A DNA stretch of 64,000 nucleotides from Prochlorococcus sp. AG-402-O21 (GCA_003216375.1 QCIZ01000002.1:124001-188000), one strand, 5' to 3'. Positions 17,647 through 29,235 are shown, counted from the first letter of the stretch. The notes: generated by a model from the sequence alone, not told the origin. Numbers and translations: made by a program.

Positions 17647-19224
17647 GTGCAGACCTTCATGAAATTCTTTCGTCAAGAACCTCTTACACGTGACATTAGA
17701 GATTTTCTCTCTCTTTTGGAAAACAAAGGTCAACTAAAGAGAATAAGTGGTGAGGTTGATAGTGATTTAGAAATTGCAGCAATAAGTGACCGAGTTCTGG
17801 GGATGGGAGGACCTGCTCTACTTTTTGAAAACGTAAAAGGTTCATCAATGCCTGTTGCTGTCAATCTACTTGGAACAATGGAACGTGTTGTATGGAGTAT
17901 GGGACTAGAGAAGCAAGAAGAATTGGAAGATTTAGGAAAAAAACTAGCACTTCTTCAGCAACCGAAACCCCCAAAAGGATTTAAAGCAACTAAAGCTTTT
18001 GCCTCAGTTGCTTGGGACCTACTTAAAGCTCGTCCTGACATTGATCTCTTGCCACCATGTCATCAAAAAGTAATAAGTGAAAAAGATTTAGATCTAAATT
18101 ATTTACCACTTTTACGACCATGGCCTGAGGATGCAGGAGGTGCTATCACTTTAGGCCTGGTAATAACAAAAGATCCTGAAACAGGCGTCCCAAATGTTGG
18201 CGTTTACCGGCTCCAAAGACAATCTGCTAAAAGCATGACAGTCCATTGGTTAAGTGTTAGAGGAGGAGCCAGGCATCTTCGCAAAGCTGCTGCCATGAAT
18301 AAGAAACTAGAAGTTGCCGTTGCTATAGGAGTTCATCCACTTCTTGTTATGGCTGCAGCTACTCCTATTCCAGTACAGCTCAGTGAATGGCTTTTTGCAG
18401 GTCTATATGCAGGGGAAGGCGTTCGATTAACAAAATGCAAAACCATCGATCTTCAGGTACCAAGTCACAGTGAAATAGTTTTGGAAGGATCAATATCTCC
18501 CGGAGAAGAAATGATAGATGGTCCTTTTGGAGACCATATGGGGTTCTATGGAGGAGCTGAGTCCTCACCTTTGATAAGATTCCACTGCATGACCCAAAGA
18601 AAAGAACCAATATTTTTAACAACGTTCAGTGGTAGGCCTCCAAAAGAGGAGGCGATGCTAGCAATAGCTTTGAATAGAATTTATACACCAATACTTAAAC
18701 AACAAATCCCTGAAATTTTTGATTTCTTCCTTCCAATGGAAGCATTGAGTTACAAATTAGCAGTCATCTCAATTGACAAGGCTTATCCAGGACAAGCTAA
18801 AAGAGCTGCAATGGCTTTTTGGAGTGCTTTACCCCAATTCACCTATACAAAATTTGTCGTTGTTGTCGATTCGACCATTAACGTAAGAGACCCTAGACAA
18901 GTGGTTTGGGTATTATCCAGTCAGGTTGATCCTCAAAGAGATTTATTTGTACTAGAAAATACCCCTTTTGATTCCCTTGACTTTGCAAGTGAACATATAG
19001 GCTTAGGAGGAAGATTAGCTATTGATGCAACAACAAAGATTGGTCCAGAAAAAAATCATGAATGGGGTAAACCATTAACAAGGCCAAAAGAACTTGAAGA
19101 CAAAGTTGATGAAAGATGGGCGGAATTAGGATTATCAGAGCTAGAAAACATCCAACCAAGTCCAGAATTGTTTGGTTACGTTATCGATGAACTAATGCGT
19201 CAAAAACAAATAAACAATTCATAA
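17647..19224 (+). CDS. ubiD: UbiD-family decarboxylase
   Basis: This is a 525-residue member of the prenyl-FMN-dependent UbiD decarboxylases. Landmarks are VGVYRLQRQSAKSMTVHW, EGSISPGEEMIDGPFGDHMG and SEHIGLGGRLAIDATTK. In cyanobacteria the enzyme removes the carboxyl group from a prenylated 4-hydroxybenzoate on the way to plastoquinone, matching sds just across the divergent gap. The cofactor-making UbiX is not in the window. I keep the GTG at 17647, since TTAGG lies seven bases before it. An ATG four codons later (MKFFRQEPL) is the alternative. Confidence 0.9.
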   Translation: MQTFMKFFRQEPLTRDIRDFLSLLENKGQLKRISGEVDSDLEIAAISDRVLGMGGPALLFENVKGSSMPVAVNLLGTMERVVWSMGLEKQEELEDLGKKLALLQQPKPPKGFKATKAFASVAWDLLKARPDIDLLPPCHQKVISEKDLDLNYLPLLRPWPEDAGGAITLGLVITKDPETGVPNVGVYRLQRQSAKSMTVHWLSVRGGARHLRKAAAMNKKLEVAVAIGVHPLLVMAAATPIPVQLSEWLFAGLYAGEGVRLTKCKTIDLQVPSHSEIVLEGSISPGEEMIDGPFGDHMGFYGGAESSPLIRFHCMTQRKEPIFLTTFSGRPPKEEAMLAIALNRIYTPILKQQIPEIFDFFLPMEALSYKLAVISIDKAYPGQAKRAAMAFWSALPQFTYTKFVVVVDSTINVRDPRQVVWVLSSQVDPQRDLFVLENTPFDSLDFASEHIGLGGRLAIDATTKIGPEKNHEWGKPLTRPKELEDKVDERWAELGLSELENIQPSPELFGYVIDELMRQKQINNS

Positions 19225-19278
19225 ATAAGAAATAAAGCATATCGATAAATAAAATAAAGAGAATTCATTGTTTTGTAA

Positions 19279-20613
19279 TTGAAAGTTCCCACTAAAGATC
19301 GTTCTTTAAGAAACCTTCAAAAAGGAGGGGAACTCTTTGGGAAAGTTAAAGTACCTGGAGACAAATCCATATCACATCGTTCTCTATTATTCGGTTCTAT
19401 TGCCAAAGGGAAAACGATCATTGAGGGGCTTTTACCTGCTGAAGACCCCCTAAGCACTGCTGAATGCTTGAGGTCAATGGGTGTAAAGATTAGTCCAATT
19501 AAAAAAGGAGAAATTGTTGAAGTCAATGGCGTTGGATTAAATGGTCTTCAAGAACCTCAAGATATTTTGAATTGTGGAAATTCAGGGACAACTATGAGAT
19601 TAATAATGGGATTATTAGCTGGTCAAAAAAATCGTCATTTCATACTTACAGGAGATAAATCACTTCGAAATAGGCCAATGAAAAGAGTAGGACAACCATT
19701 AAAAATGATGGGGGCCAAAATTTCTGGAAGATGTGACGGGGACCTCGCTCCTCTATCGATTATTGGGAGTAAATTAAGGGGTGCCATAGTTGGCACTCCA
19801 GTGGCAAGTGCGCAGATAAAATCTGCAATCCTCCTCGCTGCTCTTAATGCAGAAGGTTCAACTACTGTTATTGAGCCAGCAAGATCAAGAGATCATAGTG
19901 AGAGAATGTTAAAAGCCTTTGGAGCCAATCTAGAGATAGGTGGTGAAATGGGTAGGCATATAACTGTTTCCCCAGGGAAAGATCTAAAAGGTCAATCAAT
20001 TATTGTTCCCGGTGATATTAGTTCCGCTGCATTTTGGCTAGTTGCTGGTAGTATTATCCCAGGATCAGAACTAATCATTGAAAATGTTGGTCTAAATCCA
20101 ACAAGAACTGGAATACTTGACGTTTTAGAGGCAATGGAAGCAAATATCAACATAATAAACAAAAGGGATGTAGCCGGCGAACCAGTTGGAGACATTAAAG
20201 TTTACTACAAAGAAAACTTGAAGCCCTTTAAAATTGATGATGAGATAATGCCTCGGCTAGTAGACGAGGTACCCATATTGTCGGTTGCAGCATGTTTTTG
20301 TAACGGTATCAGCCATATAAAAGGAGCAAGTGAATTAAGAGTCAAAGAAACTGATCGTTTAGATGTGATGGCCAGGCAATTAAAAAGAATGGGAGCCAAG
20401 CTAGAGGAACATCCAGATGGTCTAACTATCCATGGAGGAAATACTTTAGAAGGATGCGAGCTTGATAGCGAAGATGATCACCGTATAGCAATGAGTTTAG
20501 CTATAGCATCAATAATGGCTAGTTCTAATTCGACATTAAGACGTGGCGAAGCAGCAGCAATCTCATATCCAGATTTTTGGGATGATCTAAAAAGACTTCA
20601 ACAAAAAAATTAG
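19279..20613 (+). CDS. aroA: 3-phosphoshikimate 1-carboxyvinyltransferase (EPSP synthase)
   Basis: AroA joins shikimate-3-phosphate and phosphoenolpyruvate in the shikimate pathway to aromatic amino acids and quinones. Landmarks include [53 protein letters not shown] and [15 protein letters not shown]. The Ala/Gly pattern LAGQ after the NCGNSGT loop is the form seen in class II, glyphosate-tolerant enzymes. It begins with TTG at 19279; the leader [11 protein letters not shown] is typical for the family, so this start is likely. Length is 444. It is followed 12 bases later by the methyltransferase gene. Confidence 0.95.
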   Translation: MKVPTKDRSLRNLQKGGELFGKVKVPGDKSISHRSLLFGSIAKGKTIIEGLLPAEDPLSTAECLRSMGVKISPIKKGEIVEVNGVGLNGLQEPQDILNCGNSGTTMRLIMGLLAGQKNRHFILTGDKSLRNRPMKRVGQPLKMMGAKISGRCDGDLAPLSIIGSKLRGAIVGTPVASAQIKSAILLAALNAEGSTTVIEPARSRDHSERMLKAFGANLEIGGEMGRHITVSPGKDLKGQSIIVPGDISSAAFWLVAGSIIPGSELIIENVGLNPTRTGILDVLEAMEANINIINKRDVAGEPVGDIKVYYKENLKPFKIDDEIMPRLVDEVPILSVAACFCNGISHIKGASELRVKETDRLDVMARQLKRMGAKLEEHPDGLTIHGGNTLEGCELDSEDDHRIAMSLAIASIMASSNSTLRRGEAAAISYPDFWDDLKRLQQKN

Positions 20614-20625
20614 CTCTTCTTAAAA

Positions 20626-21522
20626 TTGGATGATTACAGAATACAAACGACAAAAGATGGGAGTTTAAGTCTTTACAGCTTGAGCTATGAAGAAGGATTT
20701 CATGATAAGGACGGAGCACTTAGAGAATCAATTAGAAAATATCTCTTGCCAGCTCAATTAGAACAATTTTCTACTACTGAAAAAATAGTCGTTTTAGATG
20801 TTTGCATAGGATTGGGGTATAACACAGGATGTATTCTCGAGAAGTTATTTCAAAGCAATACAAAAATTGAATGGCATGGTCTTGAGATTGATCAAAGGCC
20901 TCTAAATCTTGCTCTCAATCAAAAAATATTTCAGAAAATTTGGTCTCCAAAACTATTACATTTTTTTAATTGCATAAACAAATCAGGGGAATGGACTGAC
21001 GGTTTTAATGAAGGAAATATTCACTGGGGAGATGCAAGACAAAAGATTTATGAATTAAAAGATTCTCTAAAGTTTGATTTAATTCTTCTTGATCCTTTTT
21101 CCCCACAAAAGTGTCCCGAGCTATGGAGTGAGGAATTTATTTCTGTATTAACCGAAAAGCTATCTATCAAAGGCCGCTTGATTACATATTCAACTGCTTC
21201 CTCCATTAGAGCAAGTTTTAAAAGAGCTGGCTTAAAGATCTATTCAATAGTTCCCTTAACCGATAATCAAAACAAATGGAGTTCAGGCACAGTTGCGATG
21301 AGAAAGGAATTAGAAGAACATTTTATTTCAGAAAATTGTCAGTTTAAAGAATTAAGCACCAGAGAAATAGAACACCTTGCTACGCGTTCATCAATTCCTT
21401 ACAGAGATCCAACGGGGAGAGGAAGCTCTAAAGAAATTATTTCAACAAGAGAAATTGAGCAATCTAAAAGTCAATTAATAAACACTTCATCATGGAGAAA
21501 ACGATGGAATACTGCGCAATAG
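20626..21522 (+). CDS. MnmC-type tRNA methyltransferase domain protein
   Basis: It begins with TTG. A SAM-binding motif [15 protein letters not shown] (about 57-71) and the catalytic-site motif [14 protein letters not shown] (Asp156) are those of the MnmC N-terminal (DUF752/MnmD) domain. That domain methylates 5-aminomethyl-2-thiouridine at the tRNA wobble base. The FAD oxidase half of E. coli MnmC is absent; at 298 residues this is a stand-alone methyltransferase with a long C-terminal tail rich in Ser/Thr/Arg. It sits between aroA and glmU on the same strand, an arrangement with no obvious functional link. Confidence 0.8.
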   Translation: MDDYRIQTTKDGSLSLYSLSYEEGFHDKDGALRESIRKYLLPAQLEQFSTTEKIVVLDVCIGLGYNTGCILEKLFQSNTKIEWHGLEIDQRPLNLALNQKIFQKIWSPKLLHFFNCINKSGEWTDGFNEGNIHWGDARQKIYELKDSLKFDLILLDPFSPQKCPELWSEEFISVLTEKLSIKGRLITYSTASSIRASFKRAGLKIYSIVPLTDNQNKWSSGTVAMRKELEEHFISENCQFKELSTREIEHLATRSSIPYRDPTGRGSSKEIISTREIEQSKSQLINTSSWRKRWNTAQ

Positions 21523-21559
21523 CTATAAAGCAATTAGATTTCATCAAAAAAGTACTCTA

Positions 21560-22906
21560 ATGCTTGCCATCGCAATTTTAGCGGCTGGAAAAGGTACGCG
21601 AATGAAAAGTAGTCTGCCTAAAGTTCTTCACCCATTAGCAGGAAAATCACTTATTGATAGAGTTTTGTCTTCTACCGAGGGGCTCAAGCCAAGCCGTAAG
21701 TTAATAGTTGTAGGACATCAAGCTAACTTAGTAGAGGACTCTCTGAAAAATCATCAAAACTTAGATTTTGTTCTTCAGAAACCTCAAAATGGAACAGGGC
21801 ATGCGATCCAGCAATTAATTCCTAAATTACAAGGATTTAATGGAGAGCTTTTAGTATTAAATGGCGATGTTCCACTGCTAAAGGAGAAAACTCTAAGTTC
21901 ACTCTTAAAATATCACAAAGAATCCAACGCAAGTGTAACTTTTTTATCTTCAAGTTTAGAAGCACCAACAGGATATGGGCGAGTATTCACAAATGAGTCG
22001 GGACTAGTAAAAAACATCGTCGAAGAGAAAGATTGCACTAATGAACAGCGAAAAAATAAATTAATAAATGCGGGTATATATTGTTTTGATTGGCAACAAT
22101 TATCAGATGTTTTAAATTTACTATCTAACCAAAATAGTCAAAATGAAATTTACCTAACAGATACTATAAGTTTACTTAAAAAGGCATTACATTTTGAGGT
22201 AGATAATCCATTTGAAATTAAGGGCATTAATAATAGGCTTCAACTATCTGAATGCGAACATTACATCCAAGAAAAGCTTAAATCCTTATGGATGAGCAAG
22301 GGAGTTTCATTTATTGATCCTATTAGTTGTTCGCTTAGTGAGGATTCAAGCTTTGGCACAGATGTAATTATTGAGCCACAAACTCATCTTCGTGGCAAAT
22401 GCAATATTGGCAATGGATGTCATTTAGGACCAGGCAGTGTCATAACAAATTCAACACTTGCGGAGAATGTATTAGCCATTCATTCATTCATCAATGAAGC
22501 AGAGGTTGGGAGTAACACCTCAATTGGACCATTCGCTCACATAAGGCCGGAATCAAATATAAGTAAAAATTCGAAGATAGGAAACTTTGTAGAAATAAAA
22601 AAAAGTATTATTGATGAAGGAACAAAAATCAATCATTTAAGCTATATAGGTGATTCAACACTTGGGAAGAATATTAATATTGGAGCAGGGACTATTACTG
22701 CTAATTTTGACGGAAGAAACAAACATAGAACAATTATTGATGATTATTCAAAAACCGGTGCAAATTCAGTCCTGGTTGCACCTATCAAGATTGGATCACA
22801 TGTAACCATTGGTGCAGGCTCAACAATAAGTAAAGATATTCCTGATAAAAGTTTAGTAGTTGAAAGATCAAAAGCAATTATTAGAACTAAGACTAATGAA
22901 CGATAA
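21560..22906 (+). CDS. glmU: Bifunctional GlmU: GlcNAc-1-P uridyltransferase/acetyltransferase
   Basis: GlmU makes UDP-N-acetylglucosamine for peptidoglycan and lipopolysaccharide. The N-terminal nucleotidyltransferase domain starts [20 protein letters not shown] and contains NGTGHAIQQ and LNGDVPLL. From about residue 250 a left-handed beta-helix of hexapeptide repeats carries the acetyltransferase site ([39 protein letters not shown]). At 448 residues it is full length and cytosolic. It converges with murF, leaving 8 bases between stop codons. Confidence 0.97.
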   Translation: MLAIAILAAGKGTRMKSSLPKVLHPLAGKSLIDRVLSSTEGLKPSRKLIVVGHQANLVEDSLKNHQNLDFVLQKPQNGTGHAIQQLIPKLQGFNGELLVLNGDVPLLKEKTLSSLLKYHKESNASVTFLSSSLEAPTGYGRVFTNESGLVKNIVEEKDCTNEQRKNKLINAGIYCFDWQQLSDVLNLLSNQNSQNEIYLTDTISLLKKALHFEVDNPFEIKGINNRLQLSECEHYIQEKLKSLWMSKGVSFIDPISCSLSEDSSFGTDVIIEPQTHLRGKCNIGNGCHLGPGSVITNSTLAENVLAIHSFINEAEVGSNTSIGPFAHIRPESNISKNSKIGNFVEIKKSIIDEGTKINHLSYIGDSTLGKNINIGAGTITANFDGRNKHRTIIDDYSKTGANSVLVAPIKIGSHVTIGAGSTISKDIPDKSLVVERSKAIIRTKTNER

Positions 22907-22914
22907 CAGCGAAA

Positions 22915-24312
22915 TTATTGATGTAAATAAGGTAATACTTTTTCCAATTCCAACTTACGACTACCTTTAATTAAAATATTATCTCCTGGTGAAAGCCATG
23001 ATAATAGTGATATAGCAGCATCTCTTGGTGTCCTTACTACATCATGATTTGGTAATTCTTCAATTGTCTTCTTTATGATATTAAATTCATTTCCACAAGA
23101 GACAAAAACAATTCCAGTAAGACCTAATTCAACGGCTCTTTTAAGAACTTTCTGATGAAGTGAAATACTCTCAGAGCCCAGTTCAAGCATCGTACCTAAA
23201 ACTGCAAAATGTCTACCAGGCTTGGTTACCAATAACTCTAAAGATGCAATAACAGATTCGGGAGATGCATTATAAGTCTCATCTAGAACTAAATACTGTC
23301 CACAATCAACCAATCTATTTCTTCCCATTGGCATATCTATTTTTAATTGATCAAGATTCTTTATTGAAAGTCCTAATTCTTTTGCGACGGTCAATGCCAT
23401 AAGAAAATTCATAGCATTATGTCTTCCTTCAAGGGGCAATTTAAATTTACTTCCCTCAAAAAACATGAAATTATTTTGCATGTCAATTTGAGCAATATAA
23501 TCTGCTTCAATACCTTGAGAAGCAAAATGCTGATCATTCAAACCTAAGCAATTCAACGAAAAGCCCTCTATTGCAACTCTTATAATACGTCCAGACCATT
23601 TTTTTGATAAAGCTTTTTCTAAAATATTATCACCAAAAGGAATAATCACAACACCATCACATCGTAGATTTGAAGTGATTTCCGACTTAGCTTTTGCGAT
23701 ATTTTCTCTACTACCAAGAATGCCAATATGAGCTTGTCCTACATTTGTAATCACAGCAATATCAGGTTCAGCAACTCGAGAGAGACGTTCAATTTGACCA
23801 AAGCCACGCATGCCCATTTCAAGAACAAATACAGCATCTTTTTCCGAGCCTCTAAGCAGAGTTTTCGGAACACCGACATCATTATTTTCATTTCCTCTAC
23901 TTGAAACAATTTCACCAAGAGGAGATAGTATTGACCGAATCAATTCTCTTGTAGTTGTTTTACCAACAGAGCCAGTAACAGCAACGACAGGAAGATTTAA
24001 ATTTCTCCGATGAAGTAATGCGATCTGTTGATAGGCGTACAAAGTATCTGAAACCAGCCAGTGAGGTAGATCAGTTGGTACCAAACCATTAAAATGGTGA
24101 GAAACTATTGCTGCCTGTATACCAATATCAAAAGCCATATCTAAATAATCATGACCATCAAATGTATTACCTACCAAAGGGACAAAGAAATCACCCGTTT
24201 CAATTGTCCTCGAATCAGTAGATATACGACCAACAGGTAAATCAAAGTCTATTTCCTTTTGACTAACTGGCTTCCCCCATAGTTGAATTAAATCCTTAAA
24301 AGTAATATTCAT
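22915..24312 (-). CDS. murF: UDP-MurNAc-tripeptide:D-Ala-D-Ala ligase
   Basis: MurF adds D-alanyl-D-alanine to complete the UDP-muramoyl pentapeptide. The N-terminal domain has STDSRTIETGDFFVPL. The ATP P-loop is VTGSVGKTTTREL (GSVGKTT 114-120), the central landmarks are GNENNDVGVP, VLEMGMRGFGQI and NVGQAHIG, and the C-terminal domain has DETYNASPESV. The 465-residue length is normal. It is the last gene of the menD-menB-glgA-murF minus-strand series, about 50 bases after glgA, so cotranscription is possible but not certain. Confidence 0.96.
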   Translation of the reverse strand: MNITFKDLIQLWGKPVSQKEIDFDLPVGRISTDSRTIETGDFFVPLVGNTFDGHDYLDMAFDIGIQAAIVSHHFNGLVPTDLPHWLVSDTLYAYQQIALLHRRNLNLPVVAVTGSVGKTTTRELIRSILSPLGEIVSSRGNENNDVGVPKTLLRGSEKDAVFVLEMGMRGFGQIERLSRVAEPDIAVITNVGQAHIGILGSRENIAKAKSEITSNLRCDGVVIIPFGDNILEKALSKKWSGRIIRVAIEGFSLNCLGLNDQHFASQGIEADYIAQIDMQNNFMFFEGSKFKLPLEGRHNAMNFLMALTVAKELGLSIKNLDQLKIDMPMGRNRLVDCGQYLVLDETYNASPESVIASLELLVTKPGRHFAVLGTMLELGSESISLHQKVLKRAVELGLTGIVFVSCGNEFNIIKKTIEELPNHDVVRTPRDAAISLLSWLSPGDNILIKGSRKLELEKVLPYLHQ

Positions 24313-24365
24313 AAAAACATTTGAACAGAAGCAAAATAATCTAAATACCCAGAAATCCTATACTT

Positions 24366-25820
24366 TTATTTTTTCCCTTTCCTTGAAGGATCTGCTTCTT
24401 GGCCGTAAGAAAACTTTTCAACCTCTGCGGCATCAGGAGAAGGCTCCTTAATTCCACAAACATCTTTATACATTAATTCATATTCCTTCGCGGATCTATC
24501 CCAACTATATTTATTTGACATTGCTCTTACTTGTAACTCCTTCCAACTTTTTTGATGTCTATACGCTTCCCAAGAACGAACTAATGCTGTATAAAAGTCT
24601 ATTGGTTCATATCTATCAAAGCAAAATCCAGAACCTGTTTCATTCATCGGGTTATATGGCTCTACTGTATCAACCAAGCCACCTACTTTTCTAACGATCG
24701 GAATAGCGCCATAACGCATAGCCAATAGCTGACTAATTCCACATGGCTCAAAACGACTAGGCATTAGGAATGCATCAGCGCCTCCATAAATGAGCCTAGA
24801 TAACGCATCATCGTAAGTAAGAAAAACAGAAAACCGACCAGGATACTCAATAGCAAGTTGCCATAAAGATGATTCTAAATAGCGATCTCCTGTACCAAGG
24901 ACAACAACCTGAGAGTCTGTATAAGAGAGAAGCCTATTAGCTACTTGTAGCAAAAGGTCGATACCTTTTTGATCAACAAGCCTACCAACCATTCCCATTA
25001 GATATTTATCTGGATTCACTTCAAGTCCCATTCTTTCTTGAAGGACTCTTTTATTAATTGCTCTACCAGAAATATTATCTACACTAAATTTAGCTGGCAA
25101 TGAATTATCCGTTGCTGGATTCCACTCATCTAGATCAACTCCATTTAATATTCCACGTAATTTTCCAGAAATATAATTTAAAAGTCCTTCTAATTTTTCT
25201 CCATATTCAGATGTTCGAATTTCTCTCGAATAAGTTGGAGATACTGCATTTACTCTATCGGCATACAACATTGCTGATGCCATGGTGTGATCTCCATGCA
25301 TATACCATGGGCACCAAGTTATTTGATCAAGTTTCCATCTCCATGGCCCTTGATATTTGAGATTATGAATAGTAAATACCGTGCTGATTTCTGGGTCTTG
25401 ATGCATCCAAACTGGGATCATTCCAGTATGCCAATCATGGCAATGAAGGACTTGTGGTTTCCATGAGTTCCATGCAAATTCAGAAACTGAACTAGCAAAA
25501 AAAGTAAATCTCCAATCTTCATCTTCTCCTCCGTAAATACGCTCAGAGTCAAAACATGGATGTCCAACTAAGTAAATTGGCAACCCATTAGAAGGATGCC
25601 TTGTTTCAAAAACAGCGAAGTCAACACCCATAGTATTGCCCCGAAAGATAGGTTCAGTAGCAATATCCATCAAGGTCCATAGTTTTCCATAACCTGGAAT
25701 TATTAATCGAACGTCGTGTCCAAGTTTTTTAAGCGCAGGAGGTAATGAACCAACAACATCACCCATACCTCCAACCTTTATCATTGGGGCGCATTCAGCA
25801 GCAGCAAAAAGTATTCGCAT
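24366..25820 (-). CDS. glgA: Glycogen synthase
   Basis: This GT5 glycosyltransferase extends alpha-1,4-glucan from ADP-glucose. The ADP-glucose loop is [13 protein letters not shown] (from Lys15; the usual form is KxGGLGDV, so Leu is Met here). Further landmarks are [35 protein letters not shown] and [19 protein letters not shown]. The 484 residues span both Rossmann-like domains with a short charged tail. With glgB and glk elsewhere in the window, it supports a glycogen store used at night. It follows menB by about 50 bases on the same strand. Confidence 0.97.
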   Translation of the reverse strand: MRILFAAAECAPMIKVGGMGDVVGSLPPALKKLGHDVRLIIPGYGKLWTLMDIATEPIFRGNTMGVDFAVFETRHPSNGLPIYLVGHPCFDSERIYGGEDEDWRFTFFASSVSEFAWNSWKPQVLHCHDWHTGMIPVWMHQDPEISTVFTIHNLKYQGPWRWKLDQITWCPWYMHGDHTMASAMLYADRVNAVSPTYSREIRTSEYGEKLEGLLNYISGKLRGILNGVDLDEWNPATDNSLPAKFSVDNISGRAINKRVLQERMGLEVNPDKYLMGMVGRLVDQKGIDLLLQVANRLLSYTDSQVVVLGTGDRYLESSLWQLAIEYPGRFSVFLTYDDALSRLIYGGADAFLMPSRFEPCGISQLLAMRYGAIPIVRKVGGLVDTVEPYNPMNETGSGFCFDRYEPIDFYTALVRSWEAYRHQKSWKELQVRAMSNKYSWDRSAKEYELMYKDVCGIKEPSPDAAEVEKFSYGQEADPSRKGKK

Positions 25821-25868
25821 TTAATTCATGAAAAAGAAAGATTTATTTTTTGGAGAAACCAAATAAAA

Positions 25869-26762
25869 TCATGGAAGCCATTTTGATTCGGAGAAATCAG
25901 GATCCCTTTTCTCCATGAAAGCATTTCTTCCCTCCTTTGACTCATCAGTCGTATAAAAAAGATGTGTTGCCTGTCCAGCAAGCTCTTGAATACCTGCTAA
26001 TCCATCAGTATCCGCATTAAAAGAAAGTTTCAAACACTTTATAGCGGTTGGACTGTTTTGAAGTATTTCTCTAGCCCATTTAACCCCTTCTGACTCAAGC
26101 AAATTAATTGGTGAGATGGCATTTATCAACCCCATCTCTAATGCTTCCTTCGCTCCATATTTCCTGCATAGAAACCATATTTCTCTGGCCTTCTTTTGAC
26201 CTACGACCCTTGCTAAATAGCTTGAACCAAACCCTGCGTCAAAGCTCCCAACCTTAGGTCCTGTTTGACCGAAAATTGCATTATCTGCAGCCAAGCTCAA
26301 ATCACAAATTAAATGTAGAACATGTCCGCCTCCTATTGCAAAACCAGGAACAAGTGCAATAACTACTTTAGGGAGGCTCCTAATTATACGTTGCAAATCA
26401 AGAACATTTAAACGAGGGATTCCATCATCACCAAGGTATCCTCCACTTCCACGTATGGCCTGATCTCCACCAGAACAAAAAGCGAACTTCCCATCTTTAG
26501 AAGGTCCTACCCCTGTAAATAAAACCACTCCAATTTTGGGATCTTCTCTTATCCTGATAAATGCATCACAAAGTTCTGAAATTGTTTGAGGACGAAAAGC
26601 ATTTCTTTTCTCAGGACGATTTATCGCAACACGAGCAATTCCTTCGGGACTAATGTCAAGCAGAATATCTTTATATGCACCAACGGCAACCCATGAGGTA
26701 ATAATTTCACCCGGGAGAACTCTTCTAGAGATATCTTGAGAAATGGAAGGTTTTAAAATCAT
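25869..26762 (-). CDS. menB: 1,4-dihydroxy-2-naphthoyl-CoA synthase
   Basis: MenB closes the naphthoate ring in phylloquinone synthesis, the quinone of photosystem I. It is a crotonase-fold enzyme with the substrate loop [20 protein letters not shown], the oxyanion loop [12 protein letters not shown], and [20 protein letters not shown] in the active site. At 297 residues it is of family length. It starts eight bases after menD, so the two genes form an operon. No signal or membrane segment is present. Confidence 0.96.
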   Translation of the reverse strand: MILKPSISQDISRRVLPGEIITSWVAVGAYKDILLDISPEGIARVAINRPEKRNAFRPQTISELCDAFIRIREDPKIGVVLFTGVGPSKDGKFAFCSGGDQAIRGSGGYLGDDGIPRLNVLDLQRIIRSLPKVVIALVPGFAIGGGHVLHLICDLSLAADNAIFGQTGPKVGSFDAGFGSSYLARVVGQKKAREIWFLCRKYGAKEALEMGLINAISPINLLESEGVKWAREILQNSPTAIKCLKLSFNADTDGLAGIQELAGQATHLFYTTDESKEGRNAFMEKRDPDFSESKWLP

Positions 26763-26770
26763 TGATTAAA

Positions 26771-28567
26771 TTAGTCAAAACTTGATAAATTCTCAGATAA
26801 TGTTCTTTTCAAGTCTTCACGTAAACTTACTCTCAATTTATGATCTTCAACGGAGTTAGTACAAACTCTTATTAATACATTTGTTGACAACGAAAAACTC
26901 CATTCAATTGCTTGTTCTAAATCATCCAAGCAAGCAACTTGCTTATATTTCAATCCATAGGCTTTAGCAAGTGTAAGGTGGCAAACTTGCTGAGGCATAA
27001 GAAAAATTTCTTTAAAATCTCCTTCTTGAATTGTATCTATATTTAATTGATTAAATATACCTCCTCCTCCATTATCAATCATGATTACAATTAAACTAAT
27101 ATTTTTATCCTTTGAAAATAGCCATCCATTTGTATCATGAAGAAGTGCCAAGTCACCAGTTACTAATATCATTCTTCCCATAATTATTGATAATCCCATT
27201 CCCATTGAGAGTGTCCCGTCAATTCCTGATGCCCCTCTAAAGCCAAAGCACCTTCTTATAAAAGCTCCCTCTCCCGAATAACTTAACCAATCTCTTATGG
27301 GACTACTTGAAGCAAGCATCACAGGGATGGAAGTTGGCAACAAACGAGGAAGCAATCTAGCTAAAGCAGGTTCAGTAATTAACCCATTTCCTAACAACCT
27401 TTTATCAAGCCAATCATCTGTGAACAGATCATATTTTATAAGCTTTTTAGTCAACTTTTGACTAAAAATTTCTTTATCTATTTCTGGTTTTGTGGGAATC
27501 CCCTCAAGCAACTTGTTAACCCAATAAGAAAACCCTTCACTAAATTGAGTTGAGCTACCTATTGGATCAAGATTTCGACAATCTCCCTCAGTAATAAGTA
27601 ATTGAACTTTTCCAGGTTTTTTAAGCCAAGTTTGTAATTCTCTACTTGGTGGGATTGGACCCAAACGTAAAACTTGAATCTCTTTGATTTTTTCAAATAA
27701 CCCTGTTGAGAAAAAAAGATCCCAGTGATTTATTAAACCTTCTTGATCATTTTCAACCCCAGAAAGTGGATCAGCAAGAATTGGCCATCCAGTTAATTTT
27801 TGCCATTTCTTTAATGCGTCCCTAAAAGAAAGAAGTTGTTTTGCTTTTCCTCTCCATGGGCCAATAATAATTATTCCTATAGAGAATGGATCTAATTTTG
27901 GTAGTTTTAAAGATGGAAAAACTTCAACATCCTCTATCTCACTTGCAGTAATTTTATCCTTTAAAAATCCTTCAAACGTCCATCCATCAAGAACTTTTTT
28001 CTGGTCAATTTCGCAAGGATGCAAAGGCTCTTCATAAGCAAGGTTAATATGAACTGGGCCAGGCTTATTAGTAGACATTTCGAATGATTTTTCTACTAAA
28101 AATTTCAGTCTTTCCTTAGAAATTAAATGAATTCCTTCTTTTGGAGATTCATCAAAATATCTACAAACAGACCTAAGAAAATCCTGCTGATTAACTGCTT
28201 GATTCGCTCCACATTCTTTTAATCGCAGAGGTCTATCTGCAGTCAAAAACAAAAGAGGGTGGCATGATCTATCTGCTTCAACAGCAGCAGGCAAAAGATT
28301 TGCAACAGCACTTCCAGAAGTTGTAATAACAGCACTTACTTGTCCACTTGCAGCACTTATCCCCAAAGCAAGGAATGCAGCTGACCTTTCATCAATTGAT
28401 GTTATGAGAGTTAATTCTTTTCTTTTATTTAGACTTGCTGCTGCCAAGGCAAGAGAGCCTGATCTACTACCTGGGCAAAGGACAAAATATTTCACCCCCT
28501 TTGCTACTAGAGTTTTAAGGAGCTCTAAACTAATAAAAAAATTGTAACGTGCTAATGAAATTGCCAA
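26771..28567 (-). CDS. menD: SEPHCHC synthase (MenD)
   Basis: MenD is a thiamine-diphosphate enzyme that joins 2-oxoglutarate and isochorismate in phylloquinone synthesis. Landmarks are FVLCPGSRSGSLALAAA near the N-terminus, the glutamate-bearing TSIDERSAAFLALGIS, ITTSGSAVANLLPAAVEA and FLTADRPLRLKECGANQ. The C-terminal ThDP/magnesium loop is VTGDLALLHDTNGWL with IDNGGGGIFNQL. The 598 residues are full length. It leads the minus-strand menD-menB pair and diverges from lepB across 63 bases that must hold both promoters. Confidence 0.96.
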   Translation of the reverse strand: MAISLARYNFFISLELLKTLVAKGVKYFVLCPGSRSGSLALAAASLNKRKELTLITSIDERSAAFLALGISAASGQVSAVITTSGSAVANLLPAAVEADRSCHPLLFLTADRPLRLKECGANQAVNQQDFLRSVCRYFDESPKEGIHLISKERLKFLVEKSFEMSTNKPGPVHINLAYEEPLHPCEIDQKKVLDGWTFEGFLKDKITASEIEDVEVFPSLKLPKLDPFSIGIIIIGPWRGKAKQLLSFRDALKKWQKLTGWPILADPLSGVENDQEGLINHWDLFFSTGLFEKIKEIQVLRLGPIPPSRELQTWLKKPGKVQLLITEGDCRNLDPIGSSTQFSEGFSYWVNKLLEGIPTKPEIDKEIFSQKLTKKLIKYDLFTDDWLDKRLLGNGLITEPALARLLPRLLPTSIPVMLASSSPIRDWLSYSGEGAFIRRCFGFRGASGIDGTLSMGMGLSIIMGRMILVTGDLALLHDTNGWLFSKDKNISLIVIMIDNGGGGIFNQLNIDTIQEGDFKEIFLMPQQVCHLTLAKAYGLKYKQVACLDDLEQAIEWSFSLSTNVLIRVCTNSVEDHKLRVSLREDLKRTLSENLSSFD

Positions 28568-28630
28568 AAGAACAACTATTTCGAGTTTTGTAAAAAACTT
28601 TGCAAAGAGAAACTAAAACAAAAAAAATTC

Positions 28631-29197
28631 ATGGCATCCACAGGATCAAAAAAGAATCAAAACCAAAATAGTTGGAAAGGATTATTAGTTTGGATACTAA
28701 TTGCGCTTTTACTAAGATGGCAAGCAGTTGAACCTAGATGGATTCCCTCTGGGTCAATGATTCCAACCTTGCAAATTCAAGACCGAATATTGATAGAAAA
28801 AATAACCCCAAGAATTAATCAAGGACTAAATAAACATCTAAATTTAAATACGATTGTTATTTTTAAACCTCCAAAAATTCTTACAGAGGCGGGCTACAGT
28901 GATGGTTCAGCTCTAATAAAAAGAGTCGTTGGATTACCAGGGGACAAAATAGAAGTTACAAATGGGAAACTATATAGGAATGAAAAGGAAATCAATGAAC
29001 CATGGATTCAAGAACCTATCCGATATGAAATGGAGGCGATGAAAGTACCTGAGAATTCACTTTGGGTGTTAGGAGACAACCGAAATAACAGCTTAGACTC
29101 TCACGTATGGGGGGCTCTCCCAGAAAAAAATCTTATAGGAACTGCGCTTGCAAGGTACTGGCCATTAAAAAAAATAGGACCTATTCGGTTCCCATAA
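28631..29197 (+). CDS. lepB: Signal peptidase I
   Basis: This membrane-anchored serine protease removes signal peptides from exported proteins. One N-terminal membrane helix (about 16-30) is followed by WIPSGSMIPTL with nucleophile Ser42, ALIKRVVGLPGD with general-base Lys97, and VLGDNRNNSLDSHVWG (box E). The 188-residue, single-anchor form is usual in cyanobacteria, unlike the two-helix E. coli enzyme. It could serve the plasma or thylakoid membrane. It is followed 38 bases later by the DUF760 gene. Confidence 0.95.
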   Translation: MASTGSKKNQNQNSWKGLLVWILIALLLRWQAVEPRWIPSGSMIPTLQIQDRILIEKITPRINQGLNKHLNLNTIVIFKPPKILTEAGYSDGSALIKRVVGLPGDKIEVTNGKLYRNEKEINEPWIQEPIRYEMEAMKVPENSLWVLGDNRNNSLDSHVWGALPEKNLIGTALARYWPLKKIGPIRFP

Positions 29198-29235
29198 CCT
29201 AAATTAAATTTTATTGGAGTACATTTTGCGATAAT

